A stretch of DNA of 6,444 bases from a bacterium (lineage in GTDB: Bacteria > Zixibacteria > MSB-5A5 > GN15 > FEB-12). The position numbers and the translations under genes were made by a program. Under the pieces are notes generated by a model. That model was not told the DNA's origin and searched no databases. It was given only the letters and a program-made list of their open reading frames with translations. Position 1 is the stretch's first letter; each line of letters starts with the position of its first letter. The DNA lies in the NCBI GenBank assembly GCA_030612965.1, contig JAUWMW010000142.1:1-6444 (forward strand), in the 5' to 3' direction. Shown one piece after another: positions 1 through 6,265 of the stretch.

Positions 1-16
1 CCCCTCGCAAGAGGGG
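1..16 (+). promoter_or_regulatory. Perfect hairpin with GNRA tetraloop ahead of menA
   Basis: CCCCTC, then GCAA, then GAGGGG: a 6-bp perfect GC-rich stem closed by a GCAA (GNRA-class) tetraloop. There is no T-run after it (ATGTTATAACA follows), so it does not look like an intrinsic terminator. The 3' arm GAGGGG is the only purine-rich Shine-Dalgarno-like stretch before menA, 12 bases from the ATG at 29, so the hairpin could mask ribosome binding. The stem begins at the window edge and may be longer. The structure is seen; a regulatory role is inference. Confidence 0.4.
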
Positions 17-28
17 ATGTTATAACAA

Positions 29-928
29 ATGGATGCGACCAACATGGCTGAATCGCAACTGAAACTTTGGTGGATGGCGGCACGCCCCAAGACCCTGCCG
101 GCCGCTATCGCACCGGTTGTGATCGGCGCAGCAATGGCGCAGGCCGACGGCGCTACAGTTTTCCTGCCGGCGCTGGCGGCATTGTTCGGGGCGGTCATGA
201 TACAGATCGGAACCAACTTCGCCAACGACTACTACGACTATGTCAAGGGAGCTGACGCCGGGGTCCGCCTTGGACCAACACGACTCACCCAGGCCGGGCT
301 AATCAAACCATCGGCAATGAAACATGCAGCCATGATTGCTTTCGGTCTGGCCTTGTTGATTGGCTGTTATCTGGTCTGGCGCGGCGGCTGGCCGATTGTC
401 ATCATTGGTCTGTTGTCAATCCTGTTCGGTGTACTCTACACCGGCGGACCCTATCCGTTCGGGTATCACGGGCTGGGGGAAATCTTCGTGCTGGTTTTTT
501 TCGGACCGGTGGCGGTGGGGGGAACGTATTATGTCCAGATGCTCGACATTAATGCGGTCGTTGTCGTCGCTGGTTTAGCTCCGGGCTTGTTCTCGGTAGC
601 GATTCTGACAATCAACAATCTACGCGATATCGACAGCGACCGTCAAGCGGGCAAACGAACGCTGGCTGTTCGCTTGGGGCGACGTTTTGCTCGTTGCGAA
701 TATATCGTCGTCGTGCTCGCCGCCTGCGCGGCGCCACTGGCGCTGTACATCTGGACCGAAAGCCACCCGTTTTCACTGCCGGCCATGGCCACCGCGCTCG
801 CTGCCATCCCGGCCTTTCGCACGGCGTTGACCTCAGCGGATGGGACCGTCCTCAACGGTGTGCTGGCAGCCACCGGCAAACTCTTGCTGTTATACAGCAT
901 TCTGTTTTCAATCGGGTGGATGCTATGA
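29..928 (+). CDS. menA: 1,4-dihydroxy-2-naphthoate polyprenyltransferase (MenA)
   Basis: This is an integral membrane prenyltransferase of the UbiA superfamily. It attaches a polyprenyl chain to 1,4-dihydroxy-2-naphthoate, with loss of CO2, to give demethylmenaquinone. The 299 residues match the usual MenA length of about 290-310. The N-terminal RPKTLPAA motif (from R19) is typical of MenA. The first Asp-rich motif is NDYYDYVKGAD (N66, D67, D70, D76), followed by the MenA-like RLGPTRLTQAGLI. The second is NNLRDIDSD (N196, N197, D200, D202, D204), followed by GKRTLAVRLG. Both Asp motifs bind Mg-diphosphate in this family. Several hydrophobic stretches between and after them fit a multi-helix membrane protein. 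The start at 29 is taken as the longest frame with a weak upstream purine stretch. ATG at 44 is an equally good alternative, because a short frame entering from the left edge stops at 49-51 and would overlap it. The stop overlaps the menC start as ATGA. Confidence 0.95.
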   Translation: MDATNMAESQLKLWWMAARPKTLPAAIAPVVIGAAMAQADGATVFLPALAALFGAVMIQIGTNFANDYYDYVKGADAGVRLGPTRLTQAGLIKPSAMKHAAMIAFGLALLIGCYLVWRGGWPIVIIGLLSILFGVLYTGGPYPFGYHGLGEIFVLVFFGPVAVGGTYYVQMLDINAVVVVAGLAPGLFSVAILTINNLRDIDSDRQAGKRTLAVRLGRRFARCEYIVVVLAACAAPLALYIWTESHPFSLPAMATALAAIPAFRTALTSADGTVLNGVLAATGKLLLLYSILFSIGWML

Positions 929-2028
929 AAATCGCATCCATGCGCCTCTACGGTTATAGCCTACCGTTATTGAAACGTCTTGATCTCGGTGGTCACACGC
1001 TTCAATCCCGTCAGGGGATCATTGTCGAGCTATGGGATGAAACCGGCTGCGCCGCCTTTGGCGAAGTTGCACCCCTGGTCGGTTTCAGCCGCGAGTCACT
1101 CGACGATGCCGAGCGGCAATTGACCCACTTGCGGTTCTCTCTGGCCGACGCTGTTATCCCCGACAACCTGGAAGAATTGTCCGGTAGTTTCGAGACATGG
1201 CTTGGTGCGTACGACCTGTCGCCATCGGTGCGGTTTGGATTCGAGACAGCGGTTTTGTCGCTGATGGCGTCACGCCGAGGTGTGGCGCTGTGTCGACTAA
1301 TCTCGGATCATCCCCTGGACGAAATCACTGTCAACGCCCTGCTCACCGGGGAGCAGTCGGAGATTCTGGAACGAGCGGGAGTACTCCGCAACGAGGGTTG
1401 GCGCGCCTTTAAGCTCAAGGTGGGTCGGCGTGCCGTGGATGACGACATTCGGCTAACGAGGGAGGTGCGACAACGCATCGGCTCGGATGCTATCTTGCGG
1501 CTGGACGCCAACCAGCGCTACAGCCGCACCGACTTCAACCAATTCGCGCTCGGTGCCCAGGGTTGTGACATCGACTACATTGAAGAGCCTCTGTCGTCCT
1601 CGGCCGAGTTGCAGGCTCTTCTGGAAGATGCTCGAACATCCTTGCCGCTGGCGCTGGATGAGACTCTGCAGACCATGAAGCCCGGGGAGCTGCATCGCTG
1701 TCACAACATCAAAGCAATAGTGCTCAAACCCACCGTGCTCGGGCTGGAACGGGCGGCGCAGTTTGCACGCGCAGCTATCGAGCGCGGCGTGGAGGTGGTG
1801 ATCAGTTCATCTTTCGAATCGAGCTTGGGCTTGTCCGTACTCGCACAGTTGGCGGCGGGAATCAACGTCACCGACGTCCCGATCGGCCTCGATACTTCCG
1901 GTTGGTTCAGACGTGACCTGCTTTCTTCAGCGCTGTCGATAGCCGGCGGTGTGGTCGTTATCAACAAGCTGTCAGATGTTGCCAAAGAGATCAATCACGA
2001 GATGCTGCAAGAACTCAGAGAAGTGTGA
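925..2028 (+). CDS. menC: o-succinylbenzoate synthase (MenC), enolase superfamily
   Basis: This cytoplasmic enzyme dehydrates SHCHC to o-succinylbenzoate in menaquinone synthesis. The 367-residue product shows the muconate-lactonising-enzyme subgroup layout: an N-terminal capping domain, then a barrel with the full catalytic set. These are the KxK pair K163/K165 (in FKLKVG), metal ligands D194 (LRLDANQ), E220 (YIEEPL) and D245 (LALDET), and the opposite-face lysine K268 (VLKPT). SSSFESSLG follows in the C-terminal barrel. The start at 925 overlaps the menA stop as ATGA, which implies translational coupling; GGGTGGA just upstream in menA may serve as the ribosome site. The open frame extends upstream to 694, but that part lies inside menA and has no enolase-family character. 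The related NSAR/OSBS and dipeptide epimerase families share these residues, so the OSBS assignment rests largely on the position between menA and menE. Confidence 0.93.
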   Translation: MKIASMRLYGYSLPLLKRLDLGGHTLQSRQGIIVELWDETGCAAFGEVAPLVGFSRESLDDAERQLTHLRFSLADAVIPDNLEELSGSFETWLGAYDLSPSVRFGFETAVLSLMASRRGVALCRLISDHPLDEITVNALLTGEQSEILERAGVLRNEGWRAFKLKVGRRAVDDDIRLTREVRQRIGSDAILRLDANQRYSRTDFNQFALGAQGCDIDYIEEPLSSSAELQALLEDARTSLPLALDETLQTMKPGELHRCHNIKAIVLKPTVLGLERAAQFARAAIERGVEVVISSSFESSLGLSVLAQLAAGINVTDVPIGLDTSGWFRRDLLSSALSIAGGVVVINKLSDVAKEINHEMLQELREV

Positions 2029-2029
2029 C

Positions 2030-3478
2030 ATGATCTCATCATTGGCTGCCGCCTCAGAACGTTGGCCCGAGCGAGAGGCGCTTATTTGCGATGAACATTC
2101 AGTCAGTTATCGCGAACTTGCCCGGCGCGCGTCGGTTACGGCGTCATACCTGAGTGACAAGGGTATTGCCAAAGGCGAGCGGGTAGGCATCCTCGCCGAC
2201 AACTGCCGCCAGTACCCCGTTCTCCTGCACGCTTTGTGGCAGATCGGCGCCGTCGCTTGTCCGATGAGTGTGCGCTTCCCGCGCGAGGCTGTCGCAGATA
2301 TGCTTGATAGCATCGGGTGCTGCACGCTGGTGACTATGGGTGGACCATTCGGTTTGGAGCGGTCATCATCAATGCGCCGACTGGACATGGCGGAAGTCGT
2401 CTCCGCTCGACCCGACGACAGCAACCACAGATCGGACGAACCACGTTTTGATCTGGAGCGTCCAGCTACCGTCATGTTCACCTCCGGCACTACCAATCAG
2501 CCGAAAGCAGTGCTGCAGACTTACGCCAACCACTACTACAGCGCTCTGGGGTCAAACGAAAACATCAAAGTGTCGCCGGGTGACCGCTGGTTGTTAACGT
2601 TGCCGCTATGGCATGTCGGCGGCCTGGCCATACTGTTTCGCACTATGCTGGGTGGAGCAGCAGTAGTCATCGATGACGGTGGTGACAACCTTGAGGCTGT
2701 GATTGAGCACAACCGAGTCACGCACCTTTCGCTGGTCGCGACACAGTTGGGACGCCTTCTGGATCGGGGGTTATCCCAAAACGCCGCAGATCGTCTGAAG
2801 GCTGTTCTTGTCGGTGGTAGCTTCGTTCCCGAGCGAATGATCTCTGAGGCTCGCAATCGCGGCTGGCCGCTTTGTACTACTTATGGTCTCACCGAGATGG
2901 CCTCGCAGGTTACGACAACCGCCGTGCGTGATTCCGTGTCGCGTCTGAGGACATCGGGGCGATTGTTGAATCATCGTGAGATGCGGCTTGCCGCTGATGG
3001 AGAGATTCTCGTTCGTGGTCGACCGTTATTCAAGGGTTACGTACGTGGCAGCGAACTGATCAGCGGCAGGGATAGCCACGGTTGGTTTCACACCGGCGAT
3101 ATCGGCAGCTTGGATGCCGATGGCTACCTCAGTGTAACCGGACGCAAGGACAACATGTTTATCTCGGGTGGAGAGAACATCCATCCGGAAGAGATCGAGA
3201 CGGCGCTGTGTTGTCTGCCGGATGTTGAAGAGGCCGTGGTGGTACCGATCCCGGACCACGAGTTCGGCCAGCGGCCGGTGGCGTTTGTTCGTTTCATGGA
3301 GGGTGCTAAACTCACTCGTGCCGAGGTCTTAGCATGTCTGGAAAAATCACTCCCGCGATTCAAACTGCCGGTGCGGTTGTATTGCTGGCCCGATGTTCAG
3401 ACAGACCACACGCTCAAGATAGGCCGCGAGGCATTTCGCCGGTTGGTCGCACAGCCCGACCTCGACGAAATCAACTGA
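2030..3478 (+). CDS. menE: o-succinylbenzoate-CoA ligase (MenE)
   Basis: This ANL-superfamily adenylating enzyme activates o-succinylbenzoate with ATP and CoA, giving OSB-CoA for MenB. The 482 residues are typical of MenE. Core motifs appear in order: P-loop TSGTTNQPK (151-159), LPLWHVGG with H195, YGLTE (285-289), HTGD with D357 for ribose binding, GRKDNM hinge region (R372, D374), SGGENIHPEEIE, and the C-terminal TLKIGR with candidate catalytic K463. No signal peptide is seen. The start at 2030 lies one base after the menC stop, with AGAGAAG about 6 bases upstream as ribosome site. The frame is open back to 1949, but that part is inside menC. The final 8 bases overlap the end of the convergent thioesterase gene. 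Other acyl-CoA ligases share these motifs, so the specific substrate is inferred from the menA-menC context. Confidence 0.94.
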   Translation: MISSLAAASERWPEREALICDEHSVSYRELARRASVTASYLSDKGIAKGERVGILADNCRQYPVLLHALWQIGAVACPMSVRFPREAVADMLDSIGCCTLVTMGGPFGLERSSSMRRLDMAEVVSARPDDSNHRSDEPRFDLERPATVMFTSGTTNQPKAVLQTYANHYYSALGSNENIKVSPGDRWLLTLPLWHVGGLAILFRTMLGGAAVVIDDGGDNLEAVIEHNRVTHLSLVATQLGRLLDRGLSQNAADRLKAVLVGGSFVPERMISEARNRGWPLCTTYGLTEMASQVTTTAVRDSVSRLRTSGRLLNHREMRLAADGEILVRGRPLFKGYVRGSELISGRDSHGWFHTGDIGSLDADGYLSVTGRKDNMFISGGENIHPEEIETALCCLPDVEEAVVVPIPDHEFGQRPVAFVRFMEGAKLTRAEVLACLEKSLPRFKLPVRLYCWPDVQTDHTLKIGREAFRRLVAQPDLDEIN

Positions 3479-3872
3479 TGCTTTCCAGGCCGGTGCGAAT
3501 CTTGTCGGGTAGCGCGATTTTCTCAGCCGTCTTCTTGCTCACGGCCACGTGGACAGTGCGCACTGTCGCCCCGACATTGCCCGCCTTATCCCTGATCTCA
3601 GATGTAATCTCAAACGATGACTGCCCGATCTTCGTGGCCTTGAGGCCAATGGTAATGACATCGCCCAACTGAAAGGCCCGCTCGTAGTCGGCCTCGGCGT
3701 GAGCGATCAGAATGAGATAGTCGGAGTGTCGGATGACATAATCGAGGCCGCAGCCAATCGATTTCAGGAATGCTTCGTAGGCGGTGTGAGCGATGCGAAA
3801 GTAGTTGACGAAAAACACCACCCCGGCCGCGTCGGTGTCATGCAGCTTGATGTTGGTTTTGGTTTCAAACAT
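3471..3872 (-). CDS. Hotdog-fold acyl-CoA thioesterase, probable DHNA-CoA thioesterase (MenI-like)
   Basis: The 133-residue protein belongs to the 4-hydroxybenzoyl-CoA thioesterase (4HBT) family. The signature is HDTDAAGVVFFVNYFRIAH (H11 to H29), in which D14 matches the catalytic aspartate of the DxDxxG motif, followed by one hotdog domain of normal length for the family. The same signature occurs in cyanobacterial Slr0204-type enzymes that hydrolyse DHNA-CoA to DHNA, the step between MenB and MenA. Convergence on menA-menC-menE supports that role. The start at 3872 is backed by AAGGAC (complement of 3881-3886), 8 bases upstream. Family membership is clear. The substrate is inference: short-chain or other acyl-CoA thioesterases (YbgC/YbaW type) look similar, so no gene symbol is given. 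Its stop lies inside the last codons of menE on the other strand. Confidence 0.87.
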   Translation of the reverse strand: MFETKTNIKLHDTDAAGVVFFVNYFRIAHTAYEAFLKSIGCGLDYVIRHSDYLILIAHAEADYERAFQLGDVITIGLKATKIGQSSFEITSEIRDKAGNVGATVRTVHVAVSKKTAEKIALPDKIRTGLESIS

Positions 3873-3922
3873 TGAGTGTCGTCCTTGTGAGATTTCCTCT
3901 GTACAGATGCAACTTGTTGTCT

Positions 3923-3951
3923 ATATTAGGCGTTCATGTAGGAAGTGTAAA
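3923..3951 (-). promoter_or_regulatory. Candidate sigma70-type promoter for the thioesterase gene
   Basis: Reading the minus strand, TTTACA (complement of 3946-3951; 5 of 6 to TTGACA) is followed after exactly 17 bases by TAATAT (complement of 3923-3928; 4 of 6 to TATAAT). Transcription would begin near 3915, giving a leader of about 40 bases before the thioesterase ATG at 3872, which contains its AAGGAC ribosome site. The boxes and spacing are seen; activity is inferred, and the sigma factor preferences of this organism are unknown. Confidence 0.42.
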
Positions 3952-3977
3952 CAGCTAAGTTGAAACGGTGTAACATC

Positions 3978-3983
3978 AGGAGA
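3978..3983 (+). promoter_or_regulatory. Ribosome binding site of the M3 peptidase gene
   Basis: AGGAGA lies 4 bases before the ATG at 3988. It is the strongest Shine-Dalgarno match in the window and fixes the start, which in turn places the signal peptide in frame. I could not find a convincing plus-strand promoter in the 115-base divergent region; TTGTTG at 3914-3919 has only a poor -10 partner. Confidence 0.65.
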
Positions 3984-3987
3984 GACA

Positions 3988-5874
3988 ATGAATCGCTTGC
4001 AAACGCTCAGTCGGGCCCTGTTGATTCTTTGGGTTGTGCTGTTCGCGGTAACAGCGACCTGGTCGGCCGATGACGGCTCGATCCCGCAACGGGAGGATAT
4101 CGACGACAAGTACAAGTGGCGTGTCGAAGATATGTACGAGACGCTTGATGTCTGGGAGTCGGATTTCGCCAAACTACAGTCCGCACTTACCGAGTTCGAG
4201 CAGTATCGTGGTCATCTTGGCGACTCGCCGGAGATGCTTCTTAACTGTCTGAAACTGAACGACGGTCTGAGTATCATCGAAGGTAACCTGTGGGTCTATG
4301 CATATTTGAAGCTGGACGAGGATAATCGCAAAAGCGAATATCAAGAGTTGACCGGTCGCATCCAGGCGCTGTACGCCCAACTGGCCGAGGCTGCTTCATT
4401 CATCGAGCCGGAACTGTTAGCGCTCGATCAGACCAAGGTTGAAACGTTCATGAAGCAGTCGCCGGCGCTGGAGGAGTACCGTTTCTACCTTGAGGACCAG
4501 TTGCGCCAAAAGGAGCACATCCTGTCGGAAAAGGAAGAGGCTATCCTGGCCGCCATGGTACCGGTGACGCGGGCGCCGTCGAATATTTTCAACATGATCG
4601 ATAACGCCGACCTGAAGTTAGGCACGGTAGTCAATACCGAAGGGGATACTATCGACCTTACGTGGGGACGGTATGCCCGTATCATGGAGAGCACAGATCG
4701 CGACCTGAGGCGCCGGGCCAACGACACGGTGCAGACAGCTTACATAAAGTACATCAACACGCTGGGGGCCACTTTCGGTTCGTCGCTGGCCAAGGACTGG
4801 GCACTGGCCAAAGTGCGCGGGTACAATACGTGCCTCGAAGCCGGTCTCGACAGCGACAATATCCCAACCGACGTTGTCCATAATCTTGTTGAGACGGTCA
4901 ACGCCAACATCGAGGTGTTGCACAAGTGGACCAGTTTGCGCAAGCGGATTCTGGGATACGACACTCTCTACACCTACGATCTGTCTGTTCCGTTGGGCTT
5001 CGTGTTCGACAAGGAGTATTCTTACGAAGAGTGTGTGGATATCCTCACTGCCGGTGTCAAGCCGTTGGGGGATCAATACGTCAAGGACCTTCAGCGGGGC
5101 TTGAAATCAGGCTGGGTCGATGTCTATGAGACGGAGGGGAAGGGGACCGGCGCGTATAGTTGGGGGACCTACACATCGCATCCGTATGTGCTCATGAACT
5201 ACACCGGGCGTCTCGATGACCTGTTCACCTTAACGCATGAGATGGGTCACGCATTGAACAGCTTCTACGCCAATCAGGCTGAGCCGTACATCTATCACAA
5301 CTATACGCTTTTCACTGCTGAAGTGGCTTCCACCTGTAATGAAGCGCTCATCATCAAATACCTCCTGGCCAACGCCGAGAGCAAAGAGGAGAAACTGGCG
5401 CTCCTGAATCACTACATCAGGCAGATTCGAGGGACCTTCTTTACCCAGGTGATGTTTACCGAATTCGAGTTGGCCGTGCATGAACGGATAGAGTCCGGTC
5501 AGGCGGTTTCGGTCGACTATTTCCGCAAGACCTATCGTGAGATCTACCAGAAGTACAACGGGCCTGACCTGGTAATCGGTGAAAACAACGACATGAGTGG
5601 GATGAAAATCTCCCATTTCTACCGTCAATACTATGTTTATCAATATGCCACAGGGTATGCCGCCGCCGAGGCGCTGTCGCAGAAAATCCTCGAAGAAGGC
5701 ACACCAGCGAAGGAAGCATACTTGAAGTTTCTGGCAACCGGTTCTTCCGCGTACCCAGTCGATGTACTAAGAAAGGCCGGGGTCGATATGACCAGTCCGG
5801 AGCCGGTTGAGCGCACGATCAAACTGTTCGGCGAACTGGTTGATCAGATGGAGCAGTTGCTCGACGAGAGTTAA
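3988..5874 (+). CDS. Exported oligoendopeptidase F homologue (M3B family zinc peptidase)
   Basis: This 628-residue zinc metallopeptidase should cleave short peptides. The N-terminus has a Sec-type signal: basic start (MNRLQTLSR), hydrophobic core from about residue 10 to 25, and a likely cleavage between residues 23 and 27 (…VTATWSADD). There is no lipobox cysteine, so the product is probably periplasmic or secreted. The mature part begins with a helical PepF-type region. The catalytic block includes GTGAYSWGTY (from G386), HEMGH (H417, E418, H421) and the third zinc ligand E445 in FTAEVAST. H543 to G556 (HFYRQYYVYQYATG) matches the substrate-binding His/Tyr block. Length is close to the family's usual of about 600, plus the signal. 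Well-studied lactococcal PepF is cytoplasmic, so the signal peptide is the notable difference. The gene is divergent from the thioesterase and appears to be a single-gene unit, with repeats downstream. Confidence 0.93.
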   Translation: MNRLQTLSRALLILWVVLFAVTATWSADDGSIPQREDIDDKYKWRVEDMYETLDVWESDFAKLQSALTEFEQYRGHLGDSPEMLLNCLKLNDGLSIIEGNLWVYAYLKLDEDNRKSEYQELTGRIQALYAQLAEAASFIEPELLALDQTKVETFMKQSPALEEYRFYLEDQLRQKEHILSEKEEAILAAMVPVTRAPSNIFNMIDNADLKLGTVVNTEGDTIDLTWGRYARIMESTDRDLRRRANDTVQTAYIKYINTLGATFGSSLAKDWALAKVRGYNTCLEAGLDSDNIPTDVVHNLVETVNANIEVLHKWTSLRKRILGYDTLYTYDLSVPLGFVFDKEYSYEECVDILTAGVKPLGDQYVKDLQRGLKSGWVDVYETEGKGTGAYSWGTYTSHPYVLMNYTGRLDDLFTLTHEMGHALNSFYANQAEPYIYHNYTLFTAEVASTCNEALIIKYLLANAESKEEKLALLNHYIRQIRGTFFTQVMFTEFELAVHERIESGQAVSVDYFRKTYREIYQKYNGPDLVIGENNDMSGMKISHFYRQYYVYQYATGYAAAEALSQKILEEGTPAKEAYLKFLATGSSAYPVDVLRKAGVDMTSPEPVERTIKLFGELVDQMEQLLDES

Positions 5875-5891
5875 CAGGCAAGCCTGGTCTT

Positions 5892-5904
5892 CGCGCTTCG
5901 CGCG
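5892..5904. repeat. CGCGCTTCGCGCG repeat, copy 1
   Basis: CGCGCTTCGCGCG can fold as a 4-bp CGCG stem with a CTTCG loop. It starts 18 bases after the peptidase stop codon. The match to copy 3 (6266-6278) extends to 15 bases, including the preceding TT. No T-run follows, so a terminator role is not supported. Confidence 0.6.
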
Positions 5905-5925
5905 TCCGGCCACGTGATCTGGTAG

Positions 5926-5949
5926 GGCAGGTCTGTCCGCAAACCTGCC
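5926..5949. repeat. Inverted repeat GGCAGGT/ACCTGCC (hairpin A)
   Basis: GGCAGGT (5926-5932) and ACCTGCC (5943-5949) are perfect inverted copies around a 10-base loop. The hairpin lies about 50 bases past the peptidase stop and 7 bases before a second hairpin. No T-run follows directly. It could protect the 3' end of the peptidase mRNA or be part of a dispersed repeat. Confidence 0.5.
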
Positions 5950-5956
5950 GACACTG

Positions 5957-5978
5957 GCGGGTTCGAAGATGGACCCGC
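5957..5978. repeat. Inverted repeat GCGGGTTC/GGACCCGC (hairpin B)
   Basis: GCGGGTTC (5957-5964) pairs with GGACCCGC (5971-5978) over 8 positions, one of them a G-U wobble, with a 6-base loop. A run of five T occurs at 5994-5998, but 15 bases after the stem, too far for a standard intrinsic terminator. Together with hairpin A it forms a tandem two-stem unit. Confidence 0.48.
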
Positions 5979-6036
5979 TCTACAAGACTGCCGCTTTTTG
6001 TGTCTGGCCAGGAACTCGGTGCTGGGCTCGGCGCGA

Positions 6037-6054
6037 AAATGGGTTCGTTTTGTG
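6037..6054. repeat. AAATGGGTTCGTTTTGYG repeat, copy 1
   Basis: AAATGGGTTCGTTTTGTG, 18 bases, identical to copy 3 and differing by one base from copy 2. An extra A precedes it, as in copy 2. The flanking sequence is unrelated to the other copies, so the short core itself is the repeated unit. Confidence 0.85.
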
Positions 6055-6083
6055 GTGATAAATCATCCATAAATGGGCTTCCT

Positions 6084-6095
6084 GCGCTTCGCGCG
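6084..6095. repeat. GCGCTTCGCGCG repeat, copy 2
   Basis: This 12-base exact match to the core of copies 1 and 3 has T instead of C at the preceding base. It lies between copies 1 and 2 of the AAATGGGTTCG repeat and 7 bases before the environmental-type repeat at 6103. Confidence 0.6.
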
Positions 6096-6102
6096 CCCCT
6101 CC

Positions 6103-6130
6103 TGTCATACCGAGCGCAGTCGAGGTCTGA
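6103..6130. repeat. Short repeat of the TGTCAT…GAGCGCAGTCGAGG type
   Basis: TGTCATACCGAGCGCAGTCG and the following AGGTCTGA resemble a short intergenic sequence that I recall being widespread in environmental bacterial genomes, often mistranslated in databases as small peptides such as HTERSRGLS. Only one copy is present in this window, so its repeat status rests on memory, not on internal evidence. Confidence 0.4.
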
Positions 6131-6138
6131 GCACACCA

Positions 6139-6156
6139 AAATGGGTTCGTTTTGCG
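6139..6156. repeat. AAATGGGTTCGTTTTGYG repeat, copy 2
   Basis: AAATGGGTTCGTTTTGCG, with one T-to-C change from copies 1 and 3. Similarity with copy 3 continues a few bases further, to ATTTC (6159-6163 here, 6210-6214 there), with one base of length difference between them. Confidence 0.85.
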
Positions 6157-6190
6157 GAATTTCACTCTTGTCGGGCACCCTCCCCCGAGC

Positions 6191-6208
6191 AAATGGGTTC
6201 GTTTTGTG
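6191..6208. repeat. AAATGGGTTCGTTTTGYG repeat, copy 3
   Basis: The core is identical to copy 1. It starts 52 bases after copy 2, whereas copy 2 starts 102 bases after copy 1, so the spacing is irregular. All three copies point the same way. Confidence 0.85.
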
Positions 6209-6247
6209 TATTTCTATATTCGGATAATAGGATCGGTGGTGATTACG

Positions 6248-6265
6248 AGTGGCGAGCCACTTTTT
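6248..6265 (+). terminator. Weak terminator-like hairpin
   Basis: AGTGG, CGAG loop, CCACT, running into TTTTT (6261-6265). The 5-bp stem is short and the T-run begins inside it. It lies 374 bases beyond the peptidase stop and no nearer plus-strand gene ends here, so a true terminator role is doubtful. Confidence 0.2.

Noticed and set aside
17..25. ATG-TTA-TAA mini reading frame before menA
   Set aside because: The ATG touches the GAGGGG stretch with no spacing, so ribosomes would not start there. Two codons are easily explained by chance.
694..924. N-terminal extension of menC inside menA
   Set aside because: The extra 77 codons overlap menA fully and resemble no enolase-family sequence. 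The ATGA overlap at 925 gives a normal MenC N-terminus.
1949..2029. N-terminal extension of menE inside menC
   Set aside because: These 27 codons are Cys/Ser-rich and unlike MenE. AGAGAAG before the ATG at 2030 gives a better start.
4618..5076. 152-codon minus-strand frame inside the peptidase gene
   Set aside because: It lies entirely within a well-supported gene on the other strand and shows no recognisable domain. It is a typical antisense shadow of biased codons.
5957..5998. Intrinsic terminator for the peptidase gene
   Set aside because: The T-run at 5994-5998 is 15 bases beyond the hairpin B stem, too far for the usual mechanism.
6037..6208. Possible CRISPR array
   Set aside because: There are only three short (18-base) units with intervals of 84 and 34 bases, and no cas gene nearby. 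One interval itself contains other repeats.
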